From the NCBI GenBank assembly GCA_003506635.1, contig DNZB01000057.1, positions 1,477 through 8,720 on the forward strand: DNA of 7,244 bases, in the 5' to 3' direction. The DNA comes from Parvularcula sp. Its GTDB lineage: Bacteria > Pseudomonadota > Alphaproteobacteria > Caulobacterales > Parvularculaceae. Both the position numbers and the translations under genes were made by a program. Below are positions 1 through 6,371 of this stretch, piece after piece; position 1 is the stretch's first letter; each line of letters starts with the position of its first letter. Below the pieces are notes generated by a model. The model was given only the letters and a program-made list of their open reading frames with translations. It searched no databases and was not told the origin of the DNA.

Positions 1-231
1 AAGGTGATCCTCGCCGTCGAAACGACGCCGGAAAGCGAACTCGCTTTCATGGAGAGCGAGCTGCGGATCATCGACATTCTGACAAGCTATCTGCGCGCCG
101 TGCCGGTCACGGCGCTTGAAGATCCGGCGGCGATGGCGCGCATCCGCGAGCAGATCGCGCGGCGCATCGCCTTCATCGTCGATCCGGCGCCGGTCAACGC
201 CGTGCTGATCACCGACTTCATCCTGAGTTGA
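1..231 (+). CDS. fliL: FliL, C-terminal part (5' truncated by window edge)
   Basis: The frame is open from base 1 and ends at TGA 229-231, giving the last 76 residues of a protein whose start lies outside the window. The GTG at 4-6 falls inside the domain and is not a credible start. The visible part reads as a beta strand (KVILAVET), a long amphipathic helix with the motif DILTSYLRAV, a conserved LEDPAAMARIREQI segment and the closing strand VNAVLITDFILS. This order is typical of the FliL periplasmic domain, whose C-terminus usually ends in a strand of the type V..VL.TEF. FliL is a single-span inner-membrane protein that rings the MotAB stator beside the MS ring and supports torque under load. 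The next gene starts 7 bases downstream, so they are probably co-transcribed. It is clearly different in sequence from the second FliL-like protein at 6372-6974. The family is a confident call; the exact paralogue is not. Confidence 0.8.
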   Translation, partial: KVILAVETTPESELAFMESELRIIDILTSYLRAVPVTALEDPAAMARIREQIARRIAFIVDPAPVNAVLITDFILS

Positions 232-238
232 GAGCGCC

Positions 239-649
239 ATGCAAATGATCGTCGACTTCACGCTGCTCGCCGCGTCCGTCGCCGCCGGCATATACTGCTT
301 CGTCCTCAGCGAGCGGCTGAAGAAGCTGAACGACGTGCGCAGCGGCTTCGGCGCGACGGTCGCGTCGATGTCGGAAATGCTCGACCAGACGCGCCTGACG
401 CTTGAACAGGCAAAGCGCGTCAATCAGGACGGCGAAGCGCGCCTGCGCCGCCTCGTCGAGGACGCTGAACGCGTCGCGCCGGAGCTTGAACGCCTGCTTG
501 ACGCGATGTCGGAAGCGGCGGAGGCCGCGGCGCTCGATATTGAAGATGCGCGGCGAAAAGCGCTCGACGGCGTCTGGCTGGAGGCCGAGGCCGCCTGCCG
601 CGCGATCAACCCCTCCCGCGCGCCGTCTCGGCCGGGATTGGCCGCCTGA
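239..649 (+). CDS. Membrane-anchored coiled-coil protein, DUF6468-like, flagellar cluster
   Basis: This is a 136-residue protein with one N-terminal hydrophobic segment at about residues 4-23, directly followed by a basic and polar stretch (SERLKKLND). A long, highly charged helix then runs from about residue 40 to 115 and is probably a coiled coil. The tail (APSRPGLAA) looks disordered. The layout and the LSERLKKL segment after the membrane span resemble DUF6468 proteins, which I know from alphaproteobacterial flagellar clusters between fliL or fliM and the MotE gene. No biochemical role is established to my knowledge. The ATG at 239 follows the FliL stop by 7 bases, with a weak purine-rich TTGAGAG upstream; the ATG two codons later is an alternative start. 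It ends 4 bases before the motE-like gene. A role in stator placement or assembly is inferred from position only. Confidence 0.7.
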   Translation: MQMIVDFTLLAASVAAGIYCFVLSERLKKLNDVRSGFGATVASMSEMLDQTRLTLEQAKRVNQDGEARLRRLVEDAERVAPELERLLDAMSEAAEAAALDIEDARRKALDGVWLEAEAACRAINPSRAPSRPGLAA

Positions 650-653
650 TCCC

Positions 654-1163
654 ATGCGCGCAGGTTCGCTAGTCATCCTCGGCGCCGTGTTCATGAGCGC
701 CTTCGCCGGGCGCGCCGCGGTTCTCGCCGCGCGCACGGTCGAAGCCGAAGCGGCTGCGCCGCCGGAAGAGGTCTGCGTAAACGGCGCTTTCGCCGAAGAG
801 CTTATTCAGCAGGCGGAGCGCTTGCAGGCGGCGAAGGCCGCGCAAGCCGAAACAGACCGCACGCGCGCCGCGGCCTTGCAGCATGTGAATGAACGCATCG
901 ACGCCTATGAGAAGGCCGGGGAGGCGTATTCGGCCGCGGCGATGCAGGCCGCCGACGACGAGCACGCCGCGGCGAAAAGAGTCGCCGCGCTCTACGAAAA
1001 GATGAAGCCAGATCTCGCCGGCGGCATCGTCGGCGGCATGGACCCGTCCTTCGCCGCAAGTCTTCTTCTGTCGATGAACAGCGAGAACGCGTCGGCGATC
1101 CTCGGCGCGCTGCCGCCGGAAAAAGCTTACAAAATAACCGTATTGATGGCGGATGCGTCATGA
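654..1163 (+). CDS. motE: MotE-like exported or membrane-anchored coiled-coil protein with MgtE_N-type C-terminus
   Basis: The protein has 169 residues. I start it at ATG 654: upstream codons in this frame lie inside the preceding gene and encode arginine-rich shadow sequence, while 654 begins a hydrophobic export or anchor segment (about residues 4-27). A charged, alanine-rich coiled coil follows (about 45-115). The C-terminal 55 residues begin YEKMKPDLAGGIV and contain MDPSFAASLL and ASAILGALPPEKAYKI, the repeated layout of the MgtE_N or MotE-like domain (K-P..A..I...M.P..A..IL). In Sinorhizobium, MotE is a periplasmic chaperone for the motility protein MotC. The protein has a single cysteine, Cys41, just after the hydrophobic segment, which could allow a disulphide-linked dimer. 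Its TGA overlaps the motA ATG in an ATGA junction, so translation is probably coupled. Family assignment is good; the chaperone function is inferred. Confidence 0.78.
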   Translation: MRAGSLVILGAVFMSAFAGRAAVLAARTVEAEAAAPPEEVCVNGAFAEELIQQAERLQAAKAAQAETDRTRAAALQHVNERIDAYEKAGEAYSAAAMQAADDEHAAAKRVAALYEKMKPDLAGGIVGGMDPSFAASLLLSMNSENASAILGALPPEKAYKITVLMADAS

Positions 1164-2029
1164 CAAGTCTTGCAGGAATCGCGATTACGCTCGGCATGGT
1201 GTTCGGCGGCTATCTCATCGCCGGCGGCAAGCTTGAGATCATTCTCCATTCCCTTCCCTATGAGATGATGATCATCGGCGGAGCGGCGATCGGGTCGTTC
1301 CTCGTCGGCAACGATGTCGCGACGGTGATGGCGACGCTTGGCGACATCGGCAAGGCGATCCGCGGGCCGAAATGGAAGCGGCAGGATTATCAGGATGTTC
1401 TTTGCCTGATGTTCGAACTCTTGCGCCTTGCCCGCGAAAGCGCGCTTCGCGTCGAATCGCACATCGAAAATCCTGAAAGCTCGACGATCTTCGCGCGCTA
1501 CCCGAAAATCCTGAAAGACCACGAGGCGGTTGAGATCATCTGCGACACCATCCGTTCCATCCTGATGAACTTCAACAACCCGCACCAGGTGGAGGAGCTT
1601 CTAGAAAAGCAGCTCGAAGCGATGTCGCATGAGGAGGGCGCGGGCGCGCACGCCTTGCAGAAGATGGCCGACGGCCTGCCGGCGCTCGGCATCGTCGCGG
1701 CGGTTCTCGGCGTCATCAAGACGATGGCCTCGATCGACAAGCCGCCGGAAGTTCTGGGGCAGATGATCGGCGGCGCGCTGGTCGGCACGTTTCTCGGCGT
1801 TTTTCTCGCCTACGGCCTTGTCGGTCCCTTCGCCGACCGGATCGCGGCGGTGCACGCGCAGGACCATCGCTTCTACTTGCTCATTCGCGAAACGATCGTC
1901 GCCAGCCTGCAGATGCATGAACCAAAAATGTGCGTCGAAGTCGGGCGCCGGAACATCCCCCGTCCGTCGCGCCCGAGCTTCAGCGAAATCGAAGAAGCCC
2001 TGAAGCAGATCAAGAAAGAGGCCGCCTGA
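1160..2029 (+). CDS. motA: Flagellar stator subunit MotA
   Basis: MotA forms the ion-conducting stator with MotB and pushes on FliG to turn the rotor. This 289-residue protein is close to the 295 of the E. coli protein and can be aligned over its full length from memory. It has transmembrane segments at about 1-21, 33-51, 172-190 and 203-223, and a large cytoplasmic loop between the second and third. The motifs FGGYLIAGG, GSFLVGN, HIENPESS, FARYPKIL, DGLPALGIVAAVLGVI, ALVGTFLGVFLAYG and RPSFSEIEE are diagnostic. The channel prolines are present as Pro174 and Pro223 (E. coli 173 and 222). The rotor-contact charges appear as Arg92 and Glu99, but one residue closer together than E. coli Arg90 and Glu98. 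The start ATG overlaps the motE-like stop by four bases and the TGA shares one base with the next ATG. No motB follows, so the partner subunit must be encoded elsewhere. Confidence 0.97.
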   Translation: MTSLAGIAITLGMVFGGYLIAGGKLEIILHSLPYEMMIIGGAAIGSFLVGNDVATVMATLGDIGKAIRGPKWKRQDYQDVLCLMFELLRLARESALRVESHIENPESSTIFARYPKILKDHEAVEIICDTIRSILMNFNNPHQVEELLEKQLEAMSHEEGAGAHALQKMADGLPALGIVAAVLGVIKTMASIDKPPEVLGQMIGGALVGTFLGVFLAYGLVGPFADRIAAVHAQDHRFYLLIRETIVASLQMHEPKMCVEVGRRNIPRPSRPSFSEIEEALKQIKKEAA

Positions 2030-3750
2030 TGCGCGCGCTGCTCCGTTTTTTCGCCGCCCTGATGATTGCGACGGGTCCGGCGCGCGCCGCGGGCGACGCT
2101 GACGCCGAAGCGGTGGCGCGCGCGCGCGCCGAGCTTGCCCGGCGCCTTGAGGCGGCGGGCGCGGGCGGCGCGATCGCGGTGCGCGGGGCGCCGGAAACCG
2201 AAGCGGCTGAGGCCGCGCCGCCCGGATTGCGTGACGCCGAACTCGGCGGCTGTCTGTCGCTCGCGATGCTGACCCGGACCGTAGAGCGGCTAGGCCCGGA
2301 AAAGGCGCAGGCGCTCGACGGGCTGCGCGCGAGCCTCTTGTCGGAAAGCGGGGAGGCCCGCGCCGGCGCCGAGCTTCTTCTCGCGCGCGCCTATCTCGTC
2401 GTCGGTTTCGCCGAGGAGGCGCACGCGATCGTCGCCTCCCGCCCCGGCGCCGAGTCTGCCGGCATTGCCGGCCTCGCCATGCTGGCGGGCGGCGCGGACG
2501 CGAATAATATCGCCGCCATTCATAAGTATCGCGCCTGCGGGCCGCTCTACGCCTTCATTCTCGAAACCGCCAACGCGCTGCACGGCGCCGGGCGTCCGCT
2601 GTCAGCCGGGTCGCTGAAGATTTTATCCGCGCTGCCGCAACCCTTGCGCCAGCCGATCGCCGAAGCGCTCGCCGTCCATTCCGTCGGCGCCGACGAGGCG
2701 GCGGCGAATGAGCTTCTGGACCTTGGCGACGGCGCGGTCGAAACTGACGCGGGCCGCTTTGTGCGCGCAGTCGCCGATCCATCCGAGGCGGGCGCCGAAG
2801 CGCTTGCCGCGCTCGGCGCGAGGCCCGGTCCGCCTCGCGCGGAAGCGTTGCGCGCGCTAAGCGCGCGGTTTGAGGAGGCGACACCCCCTGAAAAGACAGC
2901 CGCGTTCGAATCCGACGCCGCCGAAGCGGTCGCAGCATCGCCGCTTTCAGCGTCGATCTCCGCGCTCAACATCGCGCTCGCCGATCGGCGGATCGCCCGC
3001 GGCGACGTCAGCGGCGCGGCGCGCGCGCTCGGCGCCGCCTGGCGCCATGACCAGACGCGCGCCGACGCAATCGCCAGGTTCAGCGCCATGGCCGCGCCGC
3101 GGCTGCGGTCGCAGAATTCATCGCAGCGCCTTGCAGCGCTTGAAGCGATCGCGACCGAGCCGGCGGTCGCCGCTGACAGTCTGTCGGCGGACGACGCCCG
3201 CCTTGCGGCGGCGGCGATGGCTGATTTCGGCGCTGAGGAGTCGCTTGCGAAGTTCATGTCCGCCGCCTCGTTCGACGCGAGCGATGCCGCCTATTTCAAA
3301 AGCCGCGCACTGGCGCAGTCTGGCCGCATCGTCGAAGCGCGCGCCCTCGCGGCGGCCCATGCGAGGGATCCGCGCATCGCCAAACTGCTGCTCGAAACGG
3401 CCTATTCGGACGCCGACGCCGGCGATCTTGACGATAACGCGCCGCCCGCCGCGGAGCCCTCGCTCCTCAGCGGCGCTTATTGGCGCATGGGAAAACTTGC
3501 CGCGCTGATGGCGCTCGCGAAAACGGCGCCGATCGACGCGGCTACCGCCAAAAGGGCGGCGTTTGCGTTTCTGTCCGCGCGAAAGTCGCCGCCGGATGCG
3601 CTCTTGTCCGCGGACCAGACCGGCGCGATCAAAGCGCTCTTCGCGACGGGTCCAAAGGCTGGCGCGGTCGATCCGCGCGAGATCGAGCGCCTGGCGCGCG
3701 ACCGGAAATCGGAAATCGCCTTTTTGCGCGCGGTAGTCGCCGATGAATAA
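2029..3750 (+). CDS. Large exported alpha-helical repeat protein of the flagellar cluster, unassigned (possible MotC-like role)
   Basis: I do not recognise a named family. The ATG at 2029 overlaps the motA stop (TGATG), and the 33 in-frame codons before it lie inside motA, so 2029 is preferred. The 573-residue product begins with a Sec-type signal peptide (MRALLRFF, then a hydrophobic core) with likely cleavage after ARA at about residue 20. The rest is alanine-rich and helical, with TPR-like helix pairs at about 113-136 (LLLARAYLVVGFAEEA), 311-339 (ALADRRIARGDVSGAARAL) and 420-444 (KSRALAQSGRIVEARAL). There are no other membrane spans. Exactly two cysteines, Cys75 and Cys170, lie in the predicted periplasmic part and could form a disulphide. 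It overlaps flgF by 8 bases. Its position after motE-like and motA suggests a periplasmic stator or basal-body partner comparable in role to Sinorhizobium MotC. That is inference; I see no sequence match. The coding call is strong, the function open. Confidence 0.85.
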   Translation: MRALLRFFAALMIATGPARAAGDADAEAVARARAELARRLEAAGAGGAIAVRGAPETEAAEAAPPGLRDAELGGCLSLAMLTRTVERLGPEKAQALDGLRASLLSESGEARAGAELLLARAYLVVGFAEEAHAIVASRPGAESAGIAGLAMLAGGADANNIAAIHKYRACGPLYAFILETANALHGAGRPLSAGSLKILSALPQPLRQPIAEALAVHSVGADEAAANELLDLGDGAVETDAGRFVRAVADPSEAGAEALAALGARPGPPRAEALRALSARFEEATPPEKTAAFESDAAEAVAASPLSASISALNIALADRRIARGDVSGAARALGAAWRHDQTRADAIARFSAMAAPRLRSQNSSQRLAALEAIATEPAVAADSLSADDARLAAAAMADFGAEESLAKFMSAASFDASDAAYFKSRALAQSGRIVEARALAAAHARDPRIAKLLLETAYSDADAGDLDDNAPPAAEPSLLSGAYWRMGKLAALMALAKTAPIDAATAKRAAFAFLSARKSPPDALLSADQTGAIKALFATGPKAGAVDPREIERLARDRKSEIAFLRAVVADE

Positions 3751-4456
3751 CGCCATCTATTCCGCGCTGTCGCGTCAGGCTGCGCTCCAACAGGAGCTTG
3801 CAAGTCTTGCGAATAACATCGCCAACGCGTCAACCGCCGGCTATCGCGGCGACGGCCAGATCTTCTCGGAATATGTGAACGCGTTGCCGGGCGAGCCGAG
3901 CATCTCGCAGACCAGAATCGGCGGTCGCCTCATCAACGACGCCCAGGGCGAATTCATTCAGACCGGGGCGGCGCTCGACCTTGCGATCGAAGGGGAAGGG
4001 TACTTCGTCGTCGCAACGCCGCAAGGGGAGCGTCTGACGCGCGCCGGCGCCTTTCAGCGCAATGAACAGGGCCTGCTCGCGACAAGCGAAGGCCATCTGG
4101 TTCAAGGCACGGGCGGCGGATCGATCACGGTGACCGCGGGCGAGCTTGTCGTCTCGGCTGACGGCGTCATTTCGGCGGACGGCGCCGTCATCGGCCAGGT
4201 GCGGGTCGCGACCGCCGACCCGACGCGCCTTGTGCGCGAGGGGACGACGCTCTTTCGAGCAGAGGGCGCGCTCGCCGACGTCACGCCGATCGTCCGGCAG
4301 GGCTTCCTCGAAGCGTCGAACGTCACGCCCGTGCTGGAACTCTCGCGCCTTATCGAGGTCCAGCGCGCGTTCGAACTTGGGCAGCAAATGATGACTGATG
4401 AAGAAGCGCGCATCCAGCGCGCCATTTCCGTTCTCGGCGGCGGCCGGCAACAATAA
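3743..4456 (+). CDS. flgF: Flagellar basal-body rod protein FlgF
   Basis: FlgF is a component of the distal or transition part of the axial rod in the periplasm, exported by the flagellar type III apparatus without a cleaved signal. The 237-residue protein has the N-terminal rod motif LANNIANASTAGYR at about 22-35. A central FlgF/FlgG-type beta domain follows, with LAIEGEGYFVV, the family-typical FF or YF turn, then LTRAGAF. The C-terminal helix carries QGFLEASNVTPVLEL and LIEVQRAFELGQQMM, matching the flg_bbr_C domain. The length is slightly below the usual figure of about 250. The starting residues MNNAIYSALSRQ fit FlgF rather than FlgG, which starts with a RIAATGM-type segment. The ATG lies within the last codons of the preceding gene (8-base overlap) with no good Shine-Dalgarno sequence, so translation is probably coupled. 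flgG follows 11 bases later. Confidence 0.95.
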   Translation: MNNAIYSALSRQAALQQELASLANNIANASTAGYRGDGQIFSEYVNALPGEPSISQTRIGGRLINDAQGEFIQTGAALDLAIEGEGYFVVATPQGERLTRAGAFQRNEQGLLATSEGHLVQGTGGGSITVTAGELVVSADGVISADGAVIGQVRVATADPTRLVREGTTLFRAEGALADVTPIVRQGFLEASNVTPVLELSRLIEVQRAFELGQQMMTDEEARIQRAISVLGGGRQQ

Positions 4457-4460
4457 GGAG
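4455..4460 (+). promoter_or_regulatory. Strong Shine-Dalgarno for flgG
   Basis: AAGGAG lies seven bases before the flgG ATG and partly overlaps the flgF TAA stop. It is the clearest ribosome binding site in the window; most other genes here rely on overlaps or weak purine stretches. It fixes the flgG start and suggests flgG is translated more strongly than flgF, which fits the higher copy number of FlgG in the distal rod. Confidence 0.85.
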
Positions 4461-4467
4461 ACTATCA

Positions 4468-5253
4468 ATGCAAGCGCTTAGAATCGCGGCGACCGGGATG
4501 GATGCGCAACAGCGGCGCGTCGAAGTCATCTCCAACAACATCGCCAACATGAATACGACAGCCTTTTCCGCGCGGCGCGCCGAATTCGCCGACCTTCACT
4601 ACCAGCAACTGCGCGCGCCCGGCGCGATCACCAGCGCCAGCGGACAAATCGCGCCTTCAGGGGTTGAAATCGGCCTTGGCGTCCGCGCGGCGTCGGTGGC
4701 GGTCAATTTCCAGCAAGGCTCGCTCGAACAGACGGGCGGCGATCTTGATATCGCGATCGAGGGCGAGGGATTCTTCGAGGTGACGCTGGCGTCGGGGGAG
4801 CCCGCCTTCACCCGCGACGGATCGTTCAAGCGCACGGCGGAAGGCCTCGTGGTGACGAATGACGGCTTGCCGCTCGCCGGCGACATCACCGTGCCGATTG
4901 ACGCGCGGCGCGTCACGATCAACGCCAATGGAGAGGTCTTCGCCTTCTTCGACGGCGACCCGAACGGCACGCAGATCGGGGAAGTCGAGCTTGCGAGCTT
5001 CGCCAATGAAAAAGGACTGGAGGCGATCGGCGGCAATCTTTTCCGAGCGACGGCGGCGTCCGGCGAGGCGGTGCGCGGCGTGCCGGGCGAAGAGGGCCGG
5101 GGCCTCTTGCGCCAGGGCTATCTCGAAGAAAGCTCCGTCGATGTCGTTCAGCAGATCGCCGAACTGATCGAAGCCCAGCGCGGCTATGAGCTCAATTCGA
5201 AGGTCATCACCGCGGCCGACCAGATGCTCGCCGCGACGTCTCAGATCCGGTGA
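4468..5253 (+). CDS. flgG: Flagellar distal rod protein FlgG
   Basis: FlgG builds the distal rod that passes through the P and L rings and connects to the hook. The 261-residue length is the family norm. The N-terminus MQALRIAATGMDAQQRRVEV is characteristic of FlgG, followed by ISNNIANMNTTAF, the rod/hook signature (here TTAF where TTGF or TTGY is usual). The central part holds LDIAIEGEGFFEV and FTRDGSF, and the C-terminus has GYLEESSVDVVQQ, ELIEAQRGYELNSK and the closing AADQMLAATSQIR, all strong FlgG markers. It follows flgF by 11 bases with a good Shine-Dalgarno and precedes flgA by 4 bases. It is secreted by the flagellar type III system, and no Sec signal is visible. There is no sign of truncation. 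Confidence 0.97.
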   Translation: MQALRIAATGMDAQQRRVEVISNNIANMNTTAFSARRAEFADLHYQQLRAPGAITSASGQIAPSGVEIGLGVRAASVAVNFQQGSLEQTGGDLDIAIEGEGFFEVTLASGEPAFTRDGSFKRTAEGLVVTNDGLPLAGDITVPIDARRVTINANGEVFAFFDGDPNGTQIGEVELASFANEKGLEAIGGNLFRATAASGEAVRGVPGEEGRGLLRQGYLEESSVDVVQQIAELIEAQRGYELNSKVITAADQMLAATSQIR

Positions 5254-5257
5254 GACG

Positions 5258-5650
5258 ATGAAGACGCTGGCTCTGATCGCATTGATGCAGGCCGCCGTCG
5301 AGGCGAGCCCGGCGCCCGCGCTCGTCCGCGCGCAGGCCGCCGGCGCAATCCTCGCCGCCGAGGATCTCAGCGGCGATCCAGCGACGGTCGCCCTGTTGTC
5401 GGGAAAGCAGCTGCGCCGCTTCATGCCGGCGGGGGCCGCGATTCGTCCTGCCGACGTGCGCGCGCCGGTGCTGGTCGCGCGCAACGCGCTGGTGCGCATG
5501 CAGTTCGTCAAAGGCGCGCTGTCGATTTCCGCCGAGGGGCGCGCGCTGTCGAGCGGCGCGCTCGGCGAAGAGGTGCGGGTTCTCGCCCTCTCGTCAAAAT
5601 CGACGATCGCCGGCGTCGTCGTCGGCGAAGGAGTGGTGCAGGTGAAATGA
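5258..5650 (+). CDS. flgA: Short FlgA, P-ring assembly chaperone (SAF domain)
   Basis: FlgA is a periplasmic chaperone for polymerisation of FlgI into the P ring. I start at ATG 5258, 4 bases after the flgG stop with GGTGAG just upstream. An upstream in-frame ATG at 5186 lies inside flgG and adds an arginine-rich shadow. The 130-residue product has a short, rather weak signal peptide (MKTLALIALMQAAVEASPAPA) followed by a SAF-type domain from about residue 21: AAGAILAAEDLS, the central LRRFMPAGAAIRPADVRAPVLVARNALV, and C-terminal strands (LGEEVRVLALSSKSTIAGVV). Enterobacterial FlgA is about 220 residues with an extra N-terminal domain; short forms of this size are known in alphaproteobacteria, so this is probably complete. 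flgI, encoding its client, is not in the window. The stop overlaps the flgH start (ATGA). Confidence 0.9.
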   Translation: MKTLALIALMQAAVEASPAPALVRAQAAGAILAAEDLSGDPATVALLSGKQLRRFMPAGAAIRPADVRAPVLVARNALVRMQFVKGALSISAEGRALSSGALGEEVRVLALSSKSTIAGVVVGEGVVQVK

Positions 5651-6369
5651 GAAAAACGTTCGTCATCAGCCTTCTTATAGCCGCTGCGGCCCCCGGTTGC
5701 GCGGCGCTGCGCGCGAGCGGCCTTAAAGCGCCTGAATTTTCGGCGCCGGAGATGACGCAATTCGCGGCAACGGCGCCAGCTTACCTCGAAGACGCCCCCG
5801 AGCCGGCGGCGCCGGGCGGCTTGTGGCGGTCAGGACCCCAGTCGCTGTTCGGCGACCGCCGCGCGCGCGTCGTCGGCGACATCTTGACGATCGTCGTCGA
5901 AATCGACGACAGCGCCGATCTCCGCAATCGCACGGAGCGGAAACGCGACGCGACCGAGGAAGTCTCCGTCCCCGCGCTTTTGGGGCTCAACACCCTCGCC
6001 CAGCGCGTCTTGCCGGGCGGGGCCGGTCTTGACCCCGCGATCGATGTTTCGTCAGCATCGCAATCGAACGGCGAAGGCGCAATCCGGCGCCGCGAGCGCA
6101 TCACGCTGCGGATCGCCGCCGCGGTCGTCGATGTGACGCCCAACGGCAATCTTGTCGTGCGCGGCAGCCAGGAAGTGCGGGTCAATGACGAAATGCGCGA
6201 CCTTCGCGTCGAAGGCGTCGTCCGGCGCGAAGACATCACGCGCGCGAACATCATCGCCTATGACAAGATCGCCGAGGCGCGCATCGCCTATGGCGGCAAG
6301 GGCGACGTCAGCCGCACCAACCGTGCGCGCTATGGCCAGAAAGTCATCGATATCGTGTCGCCGTTCTGA
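5647..6369 (+). CDS. flgH: Flagellar L-ring protein FlgH
   Basis: FlgH forms the outer-membrane L ring around the rod. The 240-residue protein has an N-terminal lipoprotein-like signal (MRKTFVISLLIAAAAPGC) with the candidate acylated cysteine at residue 18. The lipobox is weak (Ala-Pro-Gly before Cys). Family motifs follow: GLW at 58-60, LFGDRRARVVGDILTIVVEI at about 67-86 (the signature FlgH opening), SNGEGAIRRRERITLRIAA, TPNGNLVVRGSQEVRVN at 164-180, and the end RREDITRANIIAYDKIAEAR, IAYGGKGDVS, RYGQKVIDIVSPF. This is a complete, well-conserved FlgH. Its ATG overlaps the flgA stop by four bases. An AAGGAG at 5628-5633 lies 13 bases upstream, somewhat far, with AGGTG closer. The fliL-like gene follows after 2 bases. 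Confidence 0.96.
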   Translation: MRKTFVISLLIAAAAPGCAALRASGLKAPEFSAPEMTQFAATAPAYLEDAPEPAAPGGLWRSGPQSLFGDRRARVVGDILTIVVEIDDSADLRNRTERKRDATEEVSVPALLGLNTLAQRVLPGGAGLDPAIDVSSASQSNGEGAIRRRERITLRIAAAVVDVTPNGNLVVRGSQEVRVNDEMRDLRVEGVVRREDITRANIIAYDKIAEARIAYGGKGDVSRTNRARYGQKVIDIVSPF

Positions 6370-6371
6370 GC

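Noticed and set aside
402..653. Upstream extension of the MotE-like gene
   Set aside because: These 84 codons lie in the preceding gene in another frame and read as arginine/serine-rich sequence. The hydrophobic export segment begins at 654.
1930..2028. Upstream extension of the 573-residue gene into motA
   Set aside because: The extension would place the signal peptide internally; ATG 2029 forms a standard TGATG junction with motA.
2113..2131. Alternating GC run near the start of the 573-residue gene (possible Z-DNA)
   Set aside because: It is explained by Ala/Arg codons in a GC-rich genome, and similar short runs occur throughout the window.
3500..3743. Possible sigma-54 promoter upstream of flgF, as known for flagellar class genes in Caulobacter
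   Set aside because: I looked for TGGCAC-N5-TTGC and found only partial GG/GC matches in GC-rich coding sequence, none convincing.
4657..5760. Long minus-strand open frame of 367 codons over flgG, flgA and the start of flgH
   Set aside because: It lies opposite well-supported flagellar genes, has arginine- and alanine-rich composition with no recognisable domain, and is the usual result of high GC at third codon positions.
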